Positions 24,858-32,890 of a stretch of DNA of 64,000 nt are shown here, one piece after another. Every line of letters begins with the position of its first letter. Within the stretch, counting starts at the first letter, position 1. The position numbers and the translations under genes were made by a program. The stretch is from Thalassobacter stenotrophicus (lineage in GTDB: Bacteria > Pseudomonadota > Alphaproteobacteria > Rhodobacterales > Rhodobacteraceae): positions 496,001 through 560,000 of the forward strand of contig NZ_CYRX01000033.1 of NCBI RefSeq assembly GCF_001458315.1, written 5' to 3'. Under the pieces are notes generated by a model, which was given only the letters and a program-made list of their open reading frames with translations, did no database searches and had not been told where the DNA came from.

Positions 24858-26084
24858 CTAGGGGGTGATCGTGTGCCCTAACCTGCGGTCGCGCCGGACC
24901 GTTGCAACAATGGTTGCGACGCCGCAAATGGCTGAGGCCAGCATGATCAGAATGAGGGGCATTGCGCTGTTGCCGGTGCCTAGGGCGGCACCCGCCAGTG
25001 CCGATAGTGCTGCGCCTCCGCCGATCATCATCGCGCCGCCCAAGCCGCTGGCGGTGCCCGCAAGGTGGGGGCGGACTGATAGCATTCCAGCGGTTGCATT
25101 GGGCAAAACCAACCCATTGCCGACGCCCACAAAGGTCATCAGGCCGAAAAACACAAAGCGGCTTTCGATGCCAACGGCAAACAGCAGGGCCATCATGCCG
25201 ATGCCCGAGCAGGAAAACAGTGAGCCGCGCAGAACCATCGTGTTGATGCCAAGGCGTTGGCTGTAGCGCCCTGACAAGAAGTTTCCGCAGAAATAGCCAA
25301 TAGCGGGGGCGCCCAGAAATGCGCCTACTGTTGCTGGGTCCATTTTGAACAGCGTGACCCCCACGTAGGGTGCGCCGCCCAAGTACGCAAAGAACGCACC
25401 AGACGTGAATGCCGCACCCATAGCGTACCCCCAGAAACGCGGCGATGTGAGCAGTTCGGGGTAATCGCGGATTTGGGCGATCATGCTGGTGGAGGTGGCC
25501 TTGGCGGTTTCACCAAGGTCAAACCAGCTGAGCGCCCAAAGGCCCAGCCCCGCAATCAGCAGGAGCCAAAAGCTGGCCTGCCAGCCAAAAGCCGCATCTA
25601 GCCCGCCACCAATGGCTGGGCCGATCATGGGTGCCACTGACATGCCCATCGTGACGTAGCCGATCATCGATGCGGCTTCATTTGTGGGCACCATATCGCG
25701 GACAACGGCCCGGCTGAGGACCATGGATGTCACGATGACGGCCTGCGCCATGCGAAAGAGCAAAAACGTCTCAATGCTTTGTGCGATAAGGCAGCCCAAG
25801 GTCGCTACGCAAAACAACCCGCACCCCCACAAGATCACGGGGCGGCGGCCATATCGGTCGGATAGGGGGCCGACAATGACCTGAAGCACTGCGTTCATGG
25901 CCAAATAGACTGCGACCGATAGCTGCATTAGGCGATAGTCAGTCTCAAAATAAGCGGTCATATTCGGCAGTGAGGGCAGAAAAATGCTCATCGTGAGGGC
26001 CGCGATGCCGGCAAGCATCACGAGTGTAAAGACAGTGGGCGGGGTGGATCGGTCGAGAAAGCGGACCGTTGGGCGGGTAGACAT
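24858..26084 (-). CDS. Bcr/CflA-type MFS drug-resistance transporter
   Basis: A 408-residue inner-membrane transporter with about 12 predicted helices. The family A motif is GPLSDRYGRRPVILWG at residues 72-87, and the N-terminal LAGIAALTMSIFLPSLPNM is characteristic of the Bcr/CflA (DHA1) group. MGMSVAPMIGPAIGG is the motif C region of antiporters. The substrate is unknown. It is divergent from pccB across a region with PccR-type sites and lies directly upstream of pccR, so its expression may be tied to propionyl-CoA status. This last point is inference. Confidence 0.88.
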   Translation of the reverse strand: MSTRPTVRFLDRSTPPTVFTLVMLAGIAALTMSIFLPSLPNMTAYFETDYRLMQLSVAVYLAMNAVLQVIVGPLSDRYGRRPVILWGCGLFCVATLGCLIAQSIETFLLFRMAQAVIVTSMVLSRAVVRDMVPTNEAASMIGYVTMGMSVAPMIGPAIGGGLDAAFGWQASFWLLLIAGLGLWALSWFDLGETAKATSTSMIAQIRDYPELLTSPRFWGYAMGAAFTSGAFFAYLGGAPYVGVTLFKMDPATVGAFLGAPAIGYFCGNFLSGRYSQRLGINTMVLRGSLFSCSGIGMMALLFAVGIESRFVFFGLMTFVGVGNGLVLPNATAGMLSVRPHLAGTASGLGGAMMIGGGAALSALAGAALGTGNSAMPLILIMLASAICGVATIVATVRRDRRLGHTITP

Positions 26085-26192
26085 CCTTTGTTTCCTAGGG
26101 AGTTAAGGTTAACAAGTCTATGTGTGCGCCTGTGTGGTGGCGCACACTGCGGCGGTCCGGAATACACAGAGCGGCTTGGTATATCTCAAATA

Positions 26193-26240
26193 TTCGCAAA
26201 TTTGCAATTCGCCAAAATATGCATATGCAGCATTTGCAAA
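26193..26240. promoter_or_regulatory. TTTGCAAA-type operator cluster between the MFS gene and pccB
   Basis: TTCGCAAA (26193-26200) and TTTGCAAT (26201-26208) abut each other. TATGCATA follows at 26219-26226, and a perfect TTTGCAAA is at 26233-26240. The sites lie 75-122 bases upstream of pccB and about 110-155 bases upstream of the MFS start. They match the palindromic half-site described, as I recall, for PccR. The surrounding sequence is AT-rich. Confidence 0.75.
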
Positions 26241-26314
26241 TATTCTAACTGAGCCTTCCCAGATCGCGCGTCACTGCATAGAAGGTCTCAACACCAAAAA
26301 GGGAGTCCCCGGAC

Positions 26315-27847
26315 ATGAAGGATATTCTGAGCGAGTTGGACGAACGCCGTGCCGCGGCGCGTGCCGGGGGCGGAGAGCGCCGCGTGGCGTCACAACATGC
26401 TAAGGGCAAGCTGACTGCCCGTGAGCGCATCGACCTTCTGCTCGATGAGGACAGCTTTGAGGAATATGATATGTTCGTGCGCCATCGCTGCACGGACTTC
26501 GGGATGGAGGCGGAGCGGCCTGCGGGGGACGGTGTTGTCACTGGATGGGGCACAGTTAACGGACGTCAGGTCTATGTGTTTTCCCAAGACTTCACCGTGA
26601 TGGGCGGCTCCGTCTCCGAGACGCATGGTGCCAAGATCTGCAAGATCATGGATATGGCCATGCAAAACGGCGCACCCGTGATCGGGATCAACGATTCCGG
26701 CGGTGCGCGTATCCAGGAGGGCGTCTCATCGCTGGCGGCCTATGGTGAAGTGTTCCAGCGCAACATCGACGCCTCGGGCGTTGTGCCGCAAATCTCGATG
26801 ATCATGGGGCCGTGCGCGGGTGGGGCGGTGTATTCGCCCGCCATGACCGACTTTATCTTTATGGTCAAAGACAGCTCCTACATGTTCGTCACTGGCCCCG
26901 ACGTGGTGAAAACCGTGACCAACGAACAGGTCACCGCAGAGGAATTGGGTGGTGCGACCACGCACACCAAGAAATCCTCGGTGGCAGATGCGGCGTTTGA
27001 AAATGACGTTGAGGCCTTGGCTGAGGTGCGTCGCCTGATCGACTTCCTTCCGCTCAATAACCGGGAAAAGCCCCCGGTCCGGCCGTTCTTTGATAGCCCC
27101 GACCGGGTTGAGCCGTCGCTCGATACATTGGTACCCGAAAACCCCAACGCGCCGTATGATATGCGCGAGTTGATCCTGAAAACCGCCGATGAAGGCGATT
27201 TTTACGAAATCCAAAAGGATTTCGCGGGCAACATCATTACAGGGTTCATCCGGTTGGAGGGACGCACTGTCGGTGTGGTTGCCAACCAGCCTATGGTGCT
27301 GGCTGGGTGTCTCGATATTGACAGCTCCCGCAAGGCGGCACGGTTCGTGCGGTTCTGTGATGCGTTCGAAATTCCGCTGCTGACGTTCGTGGATGTGCCC
27401 GGCTTCCTGCCCGGCACGACCCAAGAATACAACGGCGTGATTAAGCACGGTGCGAAGCTGCTGTATGCGTATGGCGAAGCCACCGTGCCAAAGGTCACTG
27501 TTATCACGCGCAAAGCCTATGGCGGTGCTTATGTGGTGATGTCGTCCAAGCACTTGATGGGCGATGTGAACTACGCGTGGCCCACATCCGAGATCGCCGT
27601 GATGGGTGCCAAGGGTGCGACTGAAATCCTCTACCGCTCTGAGCTGAATGATCCCGAAAAGATCGCGGCGCGTGCGGCGGATTATGAGGATCGCTTTGCC
27701 AACCCGTTTGTCGCCGCTGAAAAAGGCTTTGTGGATGAGGTCATCATGCCCCAATCCACACGAAAGCGGGTGGCGCGGGCCTTTGCGGCGTTGCGGAACA
27801 AGTCCACGAACAAGCCGTGGAAAAAGCACGACAACATCCCGCTCTGA
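26315..27847 (+). CDS. pccB: Propionyl-CoA carboxylase beta chain
   Basis: A 510-residue carboxyltransferase subunit. It moves CO2 from biotin to propionyl-CoA, giving methylmalonyl-CoA. The acyl-CoA carboxylase beta motifs are present: [19 protein letters not shown], the oxyanion loops [12 protein letters not shown] and [12 protein letters not shown], and the biotin-side [16 protein letters not shown] and [14 protein letters not shown]. Length and motifs fit PccB rather than AccD. AGGGAG precedes the ATG. The partner pccA lies 2.1 kb downstream with five small genes between. Confidence 0.96.
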   Translation: MKDILSELDERRAAARAGGGERRVASQHAKGKLTARERIDLLLDEDSFEEYDMFVRHRCTDFGMEAERPAGDGVVTGWGTVNGRQVYVFSQDFTVMGGSVSETHGAKICKIMDMAMQNGAPVIGINDSGGARIQEGVSSLAAYGEVFQRNIDASGVVPQISMIMGPCAGGAVYSPAMTDFIFMVKDSSYMFVTGPDVVKTVTNEQVTAEELGGATTHTKKSSVADAAFENDVEALAEVRRLIDFLPLNNREKPPVRPFFDSPDRVEPSLDTLVPENPNAPYDMRELILKTADEGDFYEIQKDFAGNIITGFIRLEGRTVGVVANQPMVLAGCLDIDSSRKAARFVRFCDAFEIPLLTFVDVPGFLPGTTQEYNGVIKHGAKLLYAYGEATVPKVTVITRKAYGGAYVVMSSKHLMGDVNYAWPTSEIAVMGAKGATEILYRSELNDPEKIAARAADYEDRFANPFVAAEKGFVDEVIMPQSTRKRVARAFAALRNKSTNKPWKKHDNIPL

Positions 27848-27851
27848 TCGG

Positions 27852-28184
27852 ATGGCGAAGGGCTGGCATATGTCGGTGGACGGCGCGCGGCTGACGCTTG
27901 CGCGTCGGACCCCCGTGCGCTGGGACGTGGCGGTGCAGACGGTGTTGACCGGCTGCGCGGATCGTAACCGTGCGGCCATTGCCCATCAGGTCCGCCAAGA
28001 CATATGGCGGGCCTTGGCGCGGGTGCGTGGGTTTTCCCCGATTGTTGAGGTCACGCGCAGCGGCTCGGACATGCAGGTGCGGGCAGGCGGACGGCTGGAC
28101 GCGTCTGCGCCGGATCTCACTGCGCGCATTGCGGGGGTGCTCAATCAACCCACGGCGCGGGCCCGGTGGTGTGCGCGTGCGTAA
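27852..28184 (+). CDS. Hypothetical protein in the pcc operon
   Basis: A 110-residue protein starting 4 bases after the pccB stop. It begins MAKGWHMSVDGARLTLARRT and has an amphipathic centre (AIAHQVRQDIWRALARVRGF) followed by VEVTRSGSDMQVRAGG. It has no signal peptide and no recognised domain. The C-terminus ARARWCARA is basic. The close spacing to pccB and the overlap with the next gene indicate translation from the pccB transcript. I do not recognise a function. Confidence 0.7.
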   Translation: MAKGWHMSVDGARLTLARRTPVRWDVAVQTVLTGCADRNRAAIAHQVRQDIWRALARVRGFSPIVEVTRSGSDMQVRAGGRLDASAPDLTARIAGVLNQPTARARWCARA

Positions 28185-28551
28185 CTGGGTGCTCGCCTTT
28201 GTGCTTGGCCTTGCGGCGGGGCAGGCGGGGGCAGTGCCCTCGGGTCAGCCGCTAGCGCTGTGGCAGATCGCGTGGGAACGGATGCAGGGCACCCAAGACC
28301 TGCAATTGGTCATCCGTGCCATCGCGCCCAAGGTCGGTGCATTGGGGTTTGAAGCCGCGCAAGCGGACATGGATTGGATTTGCGCGACCCATGGCCTGAC
28401 GCTGAGCGGTTTGCCCCATGGCGCCGCCGCCCAAGTCGTGGTCAACCTGATGGACACACCTATCCCGCGCGGCACGTCCAACCCGGACGTCGCGCAGTAT
28501 TTTAGCGTATATGAGCTGGCCGATGGGGCCTGCATCTTGGAGGACTTATGA
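28171..28551 (+). CDS. DUF6497-like exported protein
   Basis: A 126-residue protein with a signal peptide (NWVLAFVLGLAAGQAGAVPS) beginning at a GTG, either 28171 or 28177. The first overlaps the previous gene by 14 bases. The mature part has a single early Cys (DWICATHGL) and a late one (ADGACILEDL), possibly forming a disulfide. The pattern VVVNLMDTPIPRGTSNPDVAQYF is conserved in Rhodobacterales proteins I would place in DUF6497. Periplasmic location is inferred; function unknown. Confidence 0.72.
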   Translation: MRVRNWVLAFVLGLAAGQAGAVPSGQPLALWQIAWERMQGTQDLQLVIRAIAPKVGALGFEAAQADMDWICATHGLTLSGLPHGAAAQVVVNLMDTPIPRGTSNPDVAQYFSVYELADGACILEDL

Positions 28552-28756
28552 AGCGGCCACACGACCTTGAGCTGCGATGTTCACCTGCGGGGAGGGTTGG
28601 TGCATGTGCGCAACAACCCGCGCATGTGAACGCACGCCCGTATGTTTTCCACACCGATTCCGATATGCTGCAAAACGATTGCAGTGGTGCAGTCGGCAGT
28701 CGTCGGGAGGGTTGCGTCGATGCATCGTCCCCCCGCACCCCATTAAGGAGAGCAGA

Positions 28757-28894
28757 ATGTCCAAAAGCCTCAAAGCGCTTATTGCCGTCGGTTTGGTCGC
28801 CATCGTTGCGGCCTGTAGCAGCGGCACCCAAGAAGAAATCGTCATCGTTGAGCCCACGCCTCTCGAAGCGGAACCTGTCTCCGGCAAGTTCTGA
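28757..28894 (+). CDS. Very small lipoprotein
   Basis: A 45-residue lipoprotein. The signal is MSKSLKALIAVGLVAIVAAC with the lipobox IVAAC; lipidation would be at Cys20. The mature part has only 26 residues, is acidic (EEIVIVEPTPLEAEP) and ends GKF. The start has TAAGGAGAGCAGA upstream, a strong RBS, which supports reality despite the size. Similar mini-lipoproteins occur within pcc loci of this order. The role is unknown. Confidence 0.75.
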   Translation: MSKSLKALIAVGLVAIVAACSSGTQEEIVIVEPTPLEAEPVSGKF

Positions 28895-28969
28895 GCCGCG
28901 TGACCTGAACACCCTCATGTGGCGGGCCGTTGCCTCCGCCACATGGACCCCTTCGGTGGGGGGCAGCGC

Positions 28970-29353
28970 ATGCTAAAGCACCGTGGCTTTCCGGGCCGTC
29001 TTCCGGGCACTGACTATCAGTTTGTGATCCGCCGCGCGAACCCGCGTGGAGTAACGCCCCTAGTGGCGCGCAGACGTTTTCCTGACCGTAAACCTGCCGA
29101 TCGGCGCGCCGATGAGGGCTTTATGGCTGCGTTGTGGTCCCACTTCGGGCCAGAGCCGTTTGAGCGGGGCAATTTGGACGCAGGCCGTCTGAACTGGCTG
29201 CTCGACCGTGAGGTTGTGGCCGTCGAAGAGGATTTCGACCCCGTCAGCTACGACTCGCTTTTGCGGATCGATGAGGCCGTGGCGCGCGTGTCTTTCCCGC
29301 GTGTGTTTGAGGCCGAAAGCTTTGACGACTGGGACGAGGAAACCGAGGAATGA
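28970..29353 (+). CDS. Hypothetical protein in the pcc locus
   Basis: A 127-residue protein with a basic N-terminal half (RANPRGVTPLVARRRFPDRK) and a strongly acidic C-terminus (EAESFDDWDEETEE). Between them lies FMAALWSHFGPEPFERGNLDAGRLNWLLDREV. There is no signal peptide, membrane helix or recognised domain. Upstream in-frame ATGs at 28919 and 28943 exist; 28970 is chosen because it follows GGTGGGGGGCAGC. A long inverted repeat lies directly after the stop. The function is unknown. Confidence 0.62.
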   Translation: MLKHRGFPGRLPGTDYQFVIRRANPRGVTPLVARRRFPDRKPADRRADEGFMAALWSHFGPEPFERGNLDAGRLNWLLDREVVAVEEDFDPVSYDSLLRIDEAVARVSFPRVFEAESFDDWDEETEE

Positions 29354-29362
29354 CCTTGGGAT

Positions 29363-29411
29363 TCGGCGCAAATTCGCTGATGGCGAAACCCAGTGAGCCA
29401 ATTCGCGCCGA
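29363..29411. repeat. Long inverted repeat downstream of the pcc-locus hypothetical gene
   Basis: TCGGCGCAAATT (29363-29374) and AATTCGCGCCGA (29400-29411) pair at 11 of 12 positions around a 25-base loop. It begins 10 bases after a stop codon. It may act as a processing or stabilising hairpin between the pccB and pccA halves of the locus. No U-tract follows, so it is a poor intrinsic terminator. Confidence 0.55.
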
Positions 29412-29621
29412 TCGTAATTTGAATGAGCGTTCCTGCTGGCCTGTGCCCATAACTCGTGCACATTTGAAACCATGGCTGATTTCCCCCAAGGATTTCATGA
29501 GCCATGGCGGGGCCCTATGTTCCTCTCGCCTGGTGCAGGCTCGTCGATTTCCTCCGAGCCTGTACTCGGCTGGGAGTGCGGCGCAGGTGTCCGGGGCCCG
29601 GGACATACAGGAGACGTCAAA

Positions 29622-29831
29622 GTGGCAAAGACCATCAAGTTATCAGCAGTCGCAATCGTTTTATCCACGCTCATGGCGTGCAACACCGCAAGCCTGTCCG
29701 ACATCGAACGTGCCGGTATCGGCGCGGCCGTCGGCTGCGCGGTGGGTGAAATCATCGAAGACGGCGAATGCATCACGGGGGCCGCAATCGGCGGCGTCGG
29801 CGGTGCATTGTCAAACGACCTCGGCCTCTGA
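29622..29831 (+). CDS. Small lipoprotein with glycine-zipper segment
   Basis: A 69-residue lipoprotein beginning at a GTG (29622) preceded by ACAGGAGACGTCAAA. The signal ends in STLMAC, with lipidation at Cys20. The mature part is GAGIGAAVGCAVGEI and GAAIGGVGGAL, a Gly/Ala zipper as in glycine-zipper 2TM or YMGG-like outer-membrane lipoproteins. It has two further Cys residues (about 39 and 50). An outer-membrane location is inferred. It is the last gene before pccA and is followed by a terminator-like hairpin. Confidence 0.72.
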   Translation: MAKTIKLSAVAIVLSTLMACNTASLSDIERAGIGAAVGCAVGEIIEDGECITGAAIGGVGGALSNDLGL

Positions 29832-29882
29832 CGCCGAGTGCACTGCACCCCTGACAAGGGGTAACCACGACTCACAAGCCTC

Positions 29883-29917
29883 AAGGCTGCTCGGGAGGGG
29901 ATCCCGAGTGGCCTTTT
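29883..29917 (+). terminator. Terminator-like hairpin upstream of pccA
   Basis: AAGGC-TG-CTCGGGA (29883-29896) pairs with TCCCGAG-TG-GCCTT (29902-29915); the two TG dinucleotides form an internal mismatch. A short T-run of four follows the stem's GCC. It lies 62 bases upstream of pccA, so pccA needs either read-through or its own promoter. Confidence 0.65.
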
Positions 29918-29978
29918 GGCATTTGAACGATATCCGGGGATCAGCCTCGGCAAAAGGTCAAGACAAGGGGACAGCGTA

Positions 29979-31979
29979 ATGTTCGAGAAAATTCTAATTG
30001 CCAACCGGGGCGAGATTGCCTGCCGCGTGATCAAGACTGCCAAAGCCATGGGCATCAAGACGGTGGCGATTTATTCGGATGCGGACAAAAACGCGCTGCA
30101 TGTAAAGATGGCCGATGAAGCCGTCCACATTGGCCCGCCCCCAGCGAACCAGTCCTATATCGTCATCGACAAGGTGATGGAGGCGATCAAGCAAACGGGT
30201 GCCCAAGCGGTTCACCCCGGTTATGGCTTCTTGTCCGAGAATTCCAAGTTTGCTGAGGCGCTTGAGGCCGCTGGCGTGGCCTTTATCGGGCCCCCCGTTG
30301 GTGCGATTGAAAAAATGGGGGACAAGATCACCTCCAAAAAGATCGCCCAAGAGGCCAACGTTAGCACGGTTCCCGGCTACATGGGTTTGATCGAAGACGC
30401 CGAAGAGGCTGTCAAAATCTCAAACCAGATCGGTTATCCGGTTATGATCAAGGCCTCCGCTGGTGGCGGCGGTAAGGGCATGCGGATCGCATGGAACGAC
30501 ACCGAAGCGCGCGAAGGGTTTCAGTCCTCCAAGAACGAAGCGGCCAACAGCTTTGGCGATGATCGGATTTTCATCGAAAAGTTTGTCACCCAGCCACGGC
30601 ACATCGAAATTCAGGTGCTGTGCGATAGCCACGGCAACGGCGTGTACCTGCATGAGCGCGAATGCTCGATCCAGCGGCGGAACCAAAAAGTGGTTGAGGA
30701 AGCGCCCTCGCCCTTCTTGGATGAGGCCACTCGTAAAGCGATGGGCGAGCAGTCCTTGGCGCTGGCACATGCGGTTGGCTACGCCTCGGCGGGTACCGTG
30801 GAATTCATCGTCGATGGCGACCGTAATTTCTACTTCCTTGAAATGAACACCCGCCTTCAGGTGGAACACCCTGTGACCGAGCTGATCACGGGCGTCGATC
30901 TGGTTGAGCAGATGATCCGCGTTGCCGACGGTGAGGTTTTGGGCATCAAACAAGAAGATCTCAAGATCAACGGCTGGGCGATTGAGAACCGCCTTTATGC
31001 TGAGGATCCCTACCGGAACTTCCTGCCTTCGATCGGGCGTCTGACCCGTTACCGCCCCCCTGTTGAAGGTGCGCTGGGCGATGGCACGGTACGCAACGAC
31101 ACTGGCGTGTTTGAGGGCGGTGAGATCAGCATGTATTACGATCCGATGATCGCCAAGCTCTGCACATGGGGTCCCGACCGGGCCACTGCGATTGAGACAA
31201 TGCGCACAGCCCTTGATAGCTTTGAGGTTGAGGGCATTGGCCACAACCTGCCGTTCGTGGCTGCGGTGATGGACCATGACATCTTTATCAAGGGTGACAT
31301 GACAACGGCCTTCATCGAAGAGCAGTATCCCGACGGCTTTGAGGGCGTGACCTTGGATGAGACCGCCTTGTCGCGCGTGGCTGCGGCATGCGCTGCGATG
31401 CACCGCGTGGCCGAAATCCGCCGTACTCGTGTGTCTGGCCGCATGGACAACCACGAACGTAAGGTCGGCGACGATTGGGTCGTGACCGCGCAGGGCGCGC
31501 GCATGGATGTCACCGTGGATGCCGACAAAGACGGCGCCACCGTGCAGCTAAAAGACGGCGCAAGCCTGCGGGTCGAAAGCGATTGGACCCCTGGCGATAG
31601 TCTCGCACGGGTGATGATCGACGGAACACCTATGGTGCTGAAGGTCGACAAAATGGTCGGCGGTTTCCGCATCCGGTTCCGGGGCGCAGACATCAAGGTC
31701 CATGTGCGCACACCGCGTCAGGCCGAACTGGCCGATCTGATGCCAGAAAAACTGCCCCCCGATACCTCCAAGATGCTGCTGTGCCCCATGCCCGGTCTGA
31801 TCGTCAAAATCGACGTGGCCGAGGGCGAAGAAGTGCAAGAAGGTCAGGCGCTGTGCACTGTTGAGGCGATGAAGATGGAAAACATCCTTCGCGCCGAAAA
31901 GAAGGGCATCGTCACCAAGATCAATGCGGGCCCCGGCGATAGTCTTGCCGTGGACGAAGTGATCATGGAGTTCGAATGA
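29979..31979 (+). CDS. pccA: Propionyl-CoA carboxylase alpha chain (biotin carboxylase + BCCP)
   Basis: A 666-residue biotin-dependent subunit. Residues 1-450 are the biotin carboxylase: FEKILIANRGEIACRVI, ASAGGGGKGMR (ATP loop), EMNTRLQVEHPVTE. The middle BT domain mediates contact with PccB. The C-terminal biotinyl domain has VEAMKMENIL with the biotinylated Lys at about residue 632. The start at 29979 follows ACAAGGGGACAGCGTA. Together with PccB it converts propionyl-CoA to (S)-methylmalonyl-CoA, the substrate feeding the mutase gene at 32891. Confidence 0.96.
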   Translation: MFEKILIANRGEIACRVIKTAKAMGIKTVAIYSDADKNALHVKMADEAVHIGPPPANQSYIVIDKVMEAIKQTGAQAVHPGYGFLSENSKFAEALEAAGVAFIGPPVGAIEKMGDKITSKKIAQEANVSTVPGYMGLIEDAEEAVKISNQIGYPVMIKASAGGGGKGMRIAWNDTEAREGFQSSKNEAANSFGDDRIFIEKFVTQPRHIEIQVLCDSHGNGVYLHERECSIQRRNQKVVEEAPSPFLDEATRKAMGEQSLALAHAVGYASAGTVEFIVDGDRNFYFLEMNTRLQVEHPVTELITGVDLVEQMIRVADGEVLGIKQEDLKINGWAIENRLYAEDPYRNFLPSIGRLTRYRPPVEGALGDGTVRNDTGVFEGGEISMYYDPMIAKLCTWGPDRATAIETMRTALDSFEVEGIGHNLPFVAAVMDHDIFIKGDMTTAFIEEQYPDGFEGVTLDETALSRVAAACAAMHRVAEIRRTRVSGRMDNHERKVGDDWVVTAQGARMDVTVDADKDGATVQLKDGASLRVESDWTPGDSLARVMIDGTPMVLKVDKMVGGFRIRFRGADIKVHVRTPRQAELADLMPEKLPPDTSKMLLCPMPGLIVKIDVAEGEEVQEGQALCTVEAMKMENILRAEKKGIVTKINAGPGDSLAVDEVIMEFE

Positions 31980-32077
31980 GCTATGACACGGCACCCCGGC
32001 ATCCAGCATCACCTACACCCTGCGGGCGCTTTGGCGCCGCGCGGGGGCGTGGCTGGTGCGGATGGGGTGCCAGTTGA

Positions 32078-32548
32078 TCAGCTACCTGCGCGCATTTCCT
32101 GTCTGCGTAGGGGCATTTTGTCGATGGAGCGTGTCAGTTCGCGCACGTCCCACGGCAAAGGTTTGCGCAGTTTCACCTGCCCGTCCTTACCAATCAGAAC
32201 CATCATGAACCCCCGGGGACGCAGCTTGGTGCGCAGGGCGCTTTCACCGCTTGGGTCGGTGTCGACGATGATGACCACGTCGCGGTCCGCAAGGTCTTGG
32301 GGGCGCTGCGACAGCAGGTCCATTTGCTGGGTGAACGCTGGATCCCGCTCCGAGTTGGCAAAGACCACGATGGGCCGTGCGACCCATGCAAAGTCGTTCA
32401 AATCCACGTCATCGGCGGCAAAGATGTGGGTTTTGTCAGCCTCCCACACGGCCAGAACGTCTTGGTCTGAGACGTCAGAGGCTATGCCGGTGGTGGCGAA
32501 TACTCCAAGCAGGCCAAGGCCTAAGGCAAAATGCGTCAGTCGTGTCAT
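32078..32548 (-). CDS. DUF4174 exported protein
   Basis: A 156-residue protein with a signal peptide (THFALGLGLLGVFATTGIAS). The mature part has the DUF4174 thioredoxin-like pattern: ARPIVVFANSERDPAFTQQM, then LADRDVVIIVDTD, LRPRGFMMVLIGKDGQVKLR and KPLPWDVRELTRSIDKMPLR. It lacks a redox CxxC. The family is periplasmic and of unknown role. It lies opposite in orientation between pccA and the mutase gene, convergent with pccA. Confidence 0.85.
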   Translation of the reverse strand: MTRLTHFALGLGLLGVFATTGIASDVSDQDVLAVWEADKTHIFAADDVDLNDFAWVARPIVVFANSERDPAFTQQMDLLSQRPQDLADRDVVIIVDTDPSGESALRTKLRPRGFMMVLIGKDGQVKLRKPLPWDVRELTRSIDKMPLRRQEMRAGS

Positions 32549-32890
32549 GGTTCCTCCAGTTCCCTCACATATAGGGGGTGCGCGGCGCGGGGCGAAGGAC
32601 TTTGCGCAATTTGTTGAAAAATCGGCCCTTAACGGGCTGAGGGAACTGCCGCACCAAGGCAGTCAGACCGCCGATTTGACTGACCCTGCTGCCGAACCAT
32701 TTGCATCCATCAGCCCAGATCAGGGGCAAACGATGGGCAGGATATATGGCACCGACCTCACCCGGCTGCGCGTTGGCACGGATGGTTTTGCTAGTTTTAT
32801 TGACACCAAGGCGTCGCGTTCAGTGACCCCTACAGCCGCACACCCGGACGCATGTTCCGGGGCGCAGGCTTAGACAGAGAAGGACATCCC
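32549..32890. other. Non-coding interval before methylmalonyl-CoA mutase
   Basis: A 342-base divergent region between the DUF4174 gene and the mutase gene. A plus-strand open frame crosses it but has no convincing start and a composition unlike its neighbours. The imperfect element ATTTGCATC near 32699 recalls half of a TTTGCAAA operator, but it is single. GTTTTGCTAGTTTTATTGACA near 32784-32805 is the most promoter-like, AT-rich stretch. No RNA gene was recognised. Confidence 0.5.

Noticed and set aside
28552-28756. Possible extra small gene or structured RNA between the DUF6497-like gene and the 45-residue lipoprotein
   Set aside because: GTTCAC and GTGAAC arms can be found, but no long stem, RNA family core or coding frame is convincing.
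31983-32873. A 296-codon plus-strand open frame between pccA and the mutase
   Set aside because: Most of it is antisense to the DUF4174 gene, which has a signal peptide and family motifs. Its Ser/Arg-rich content is not protein-like.
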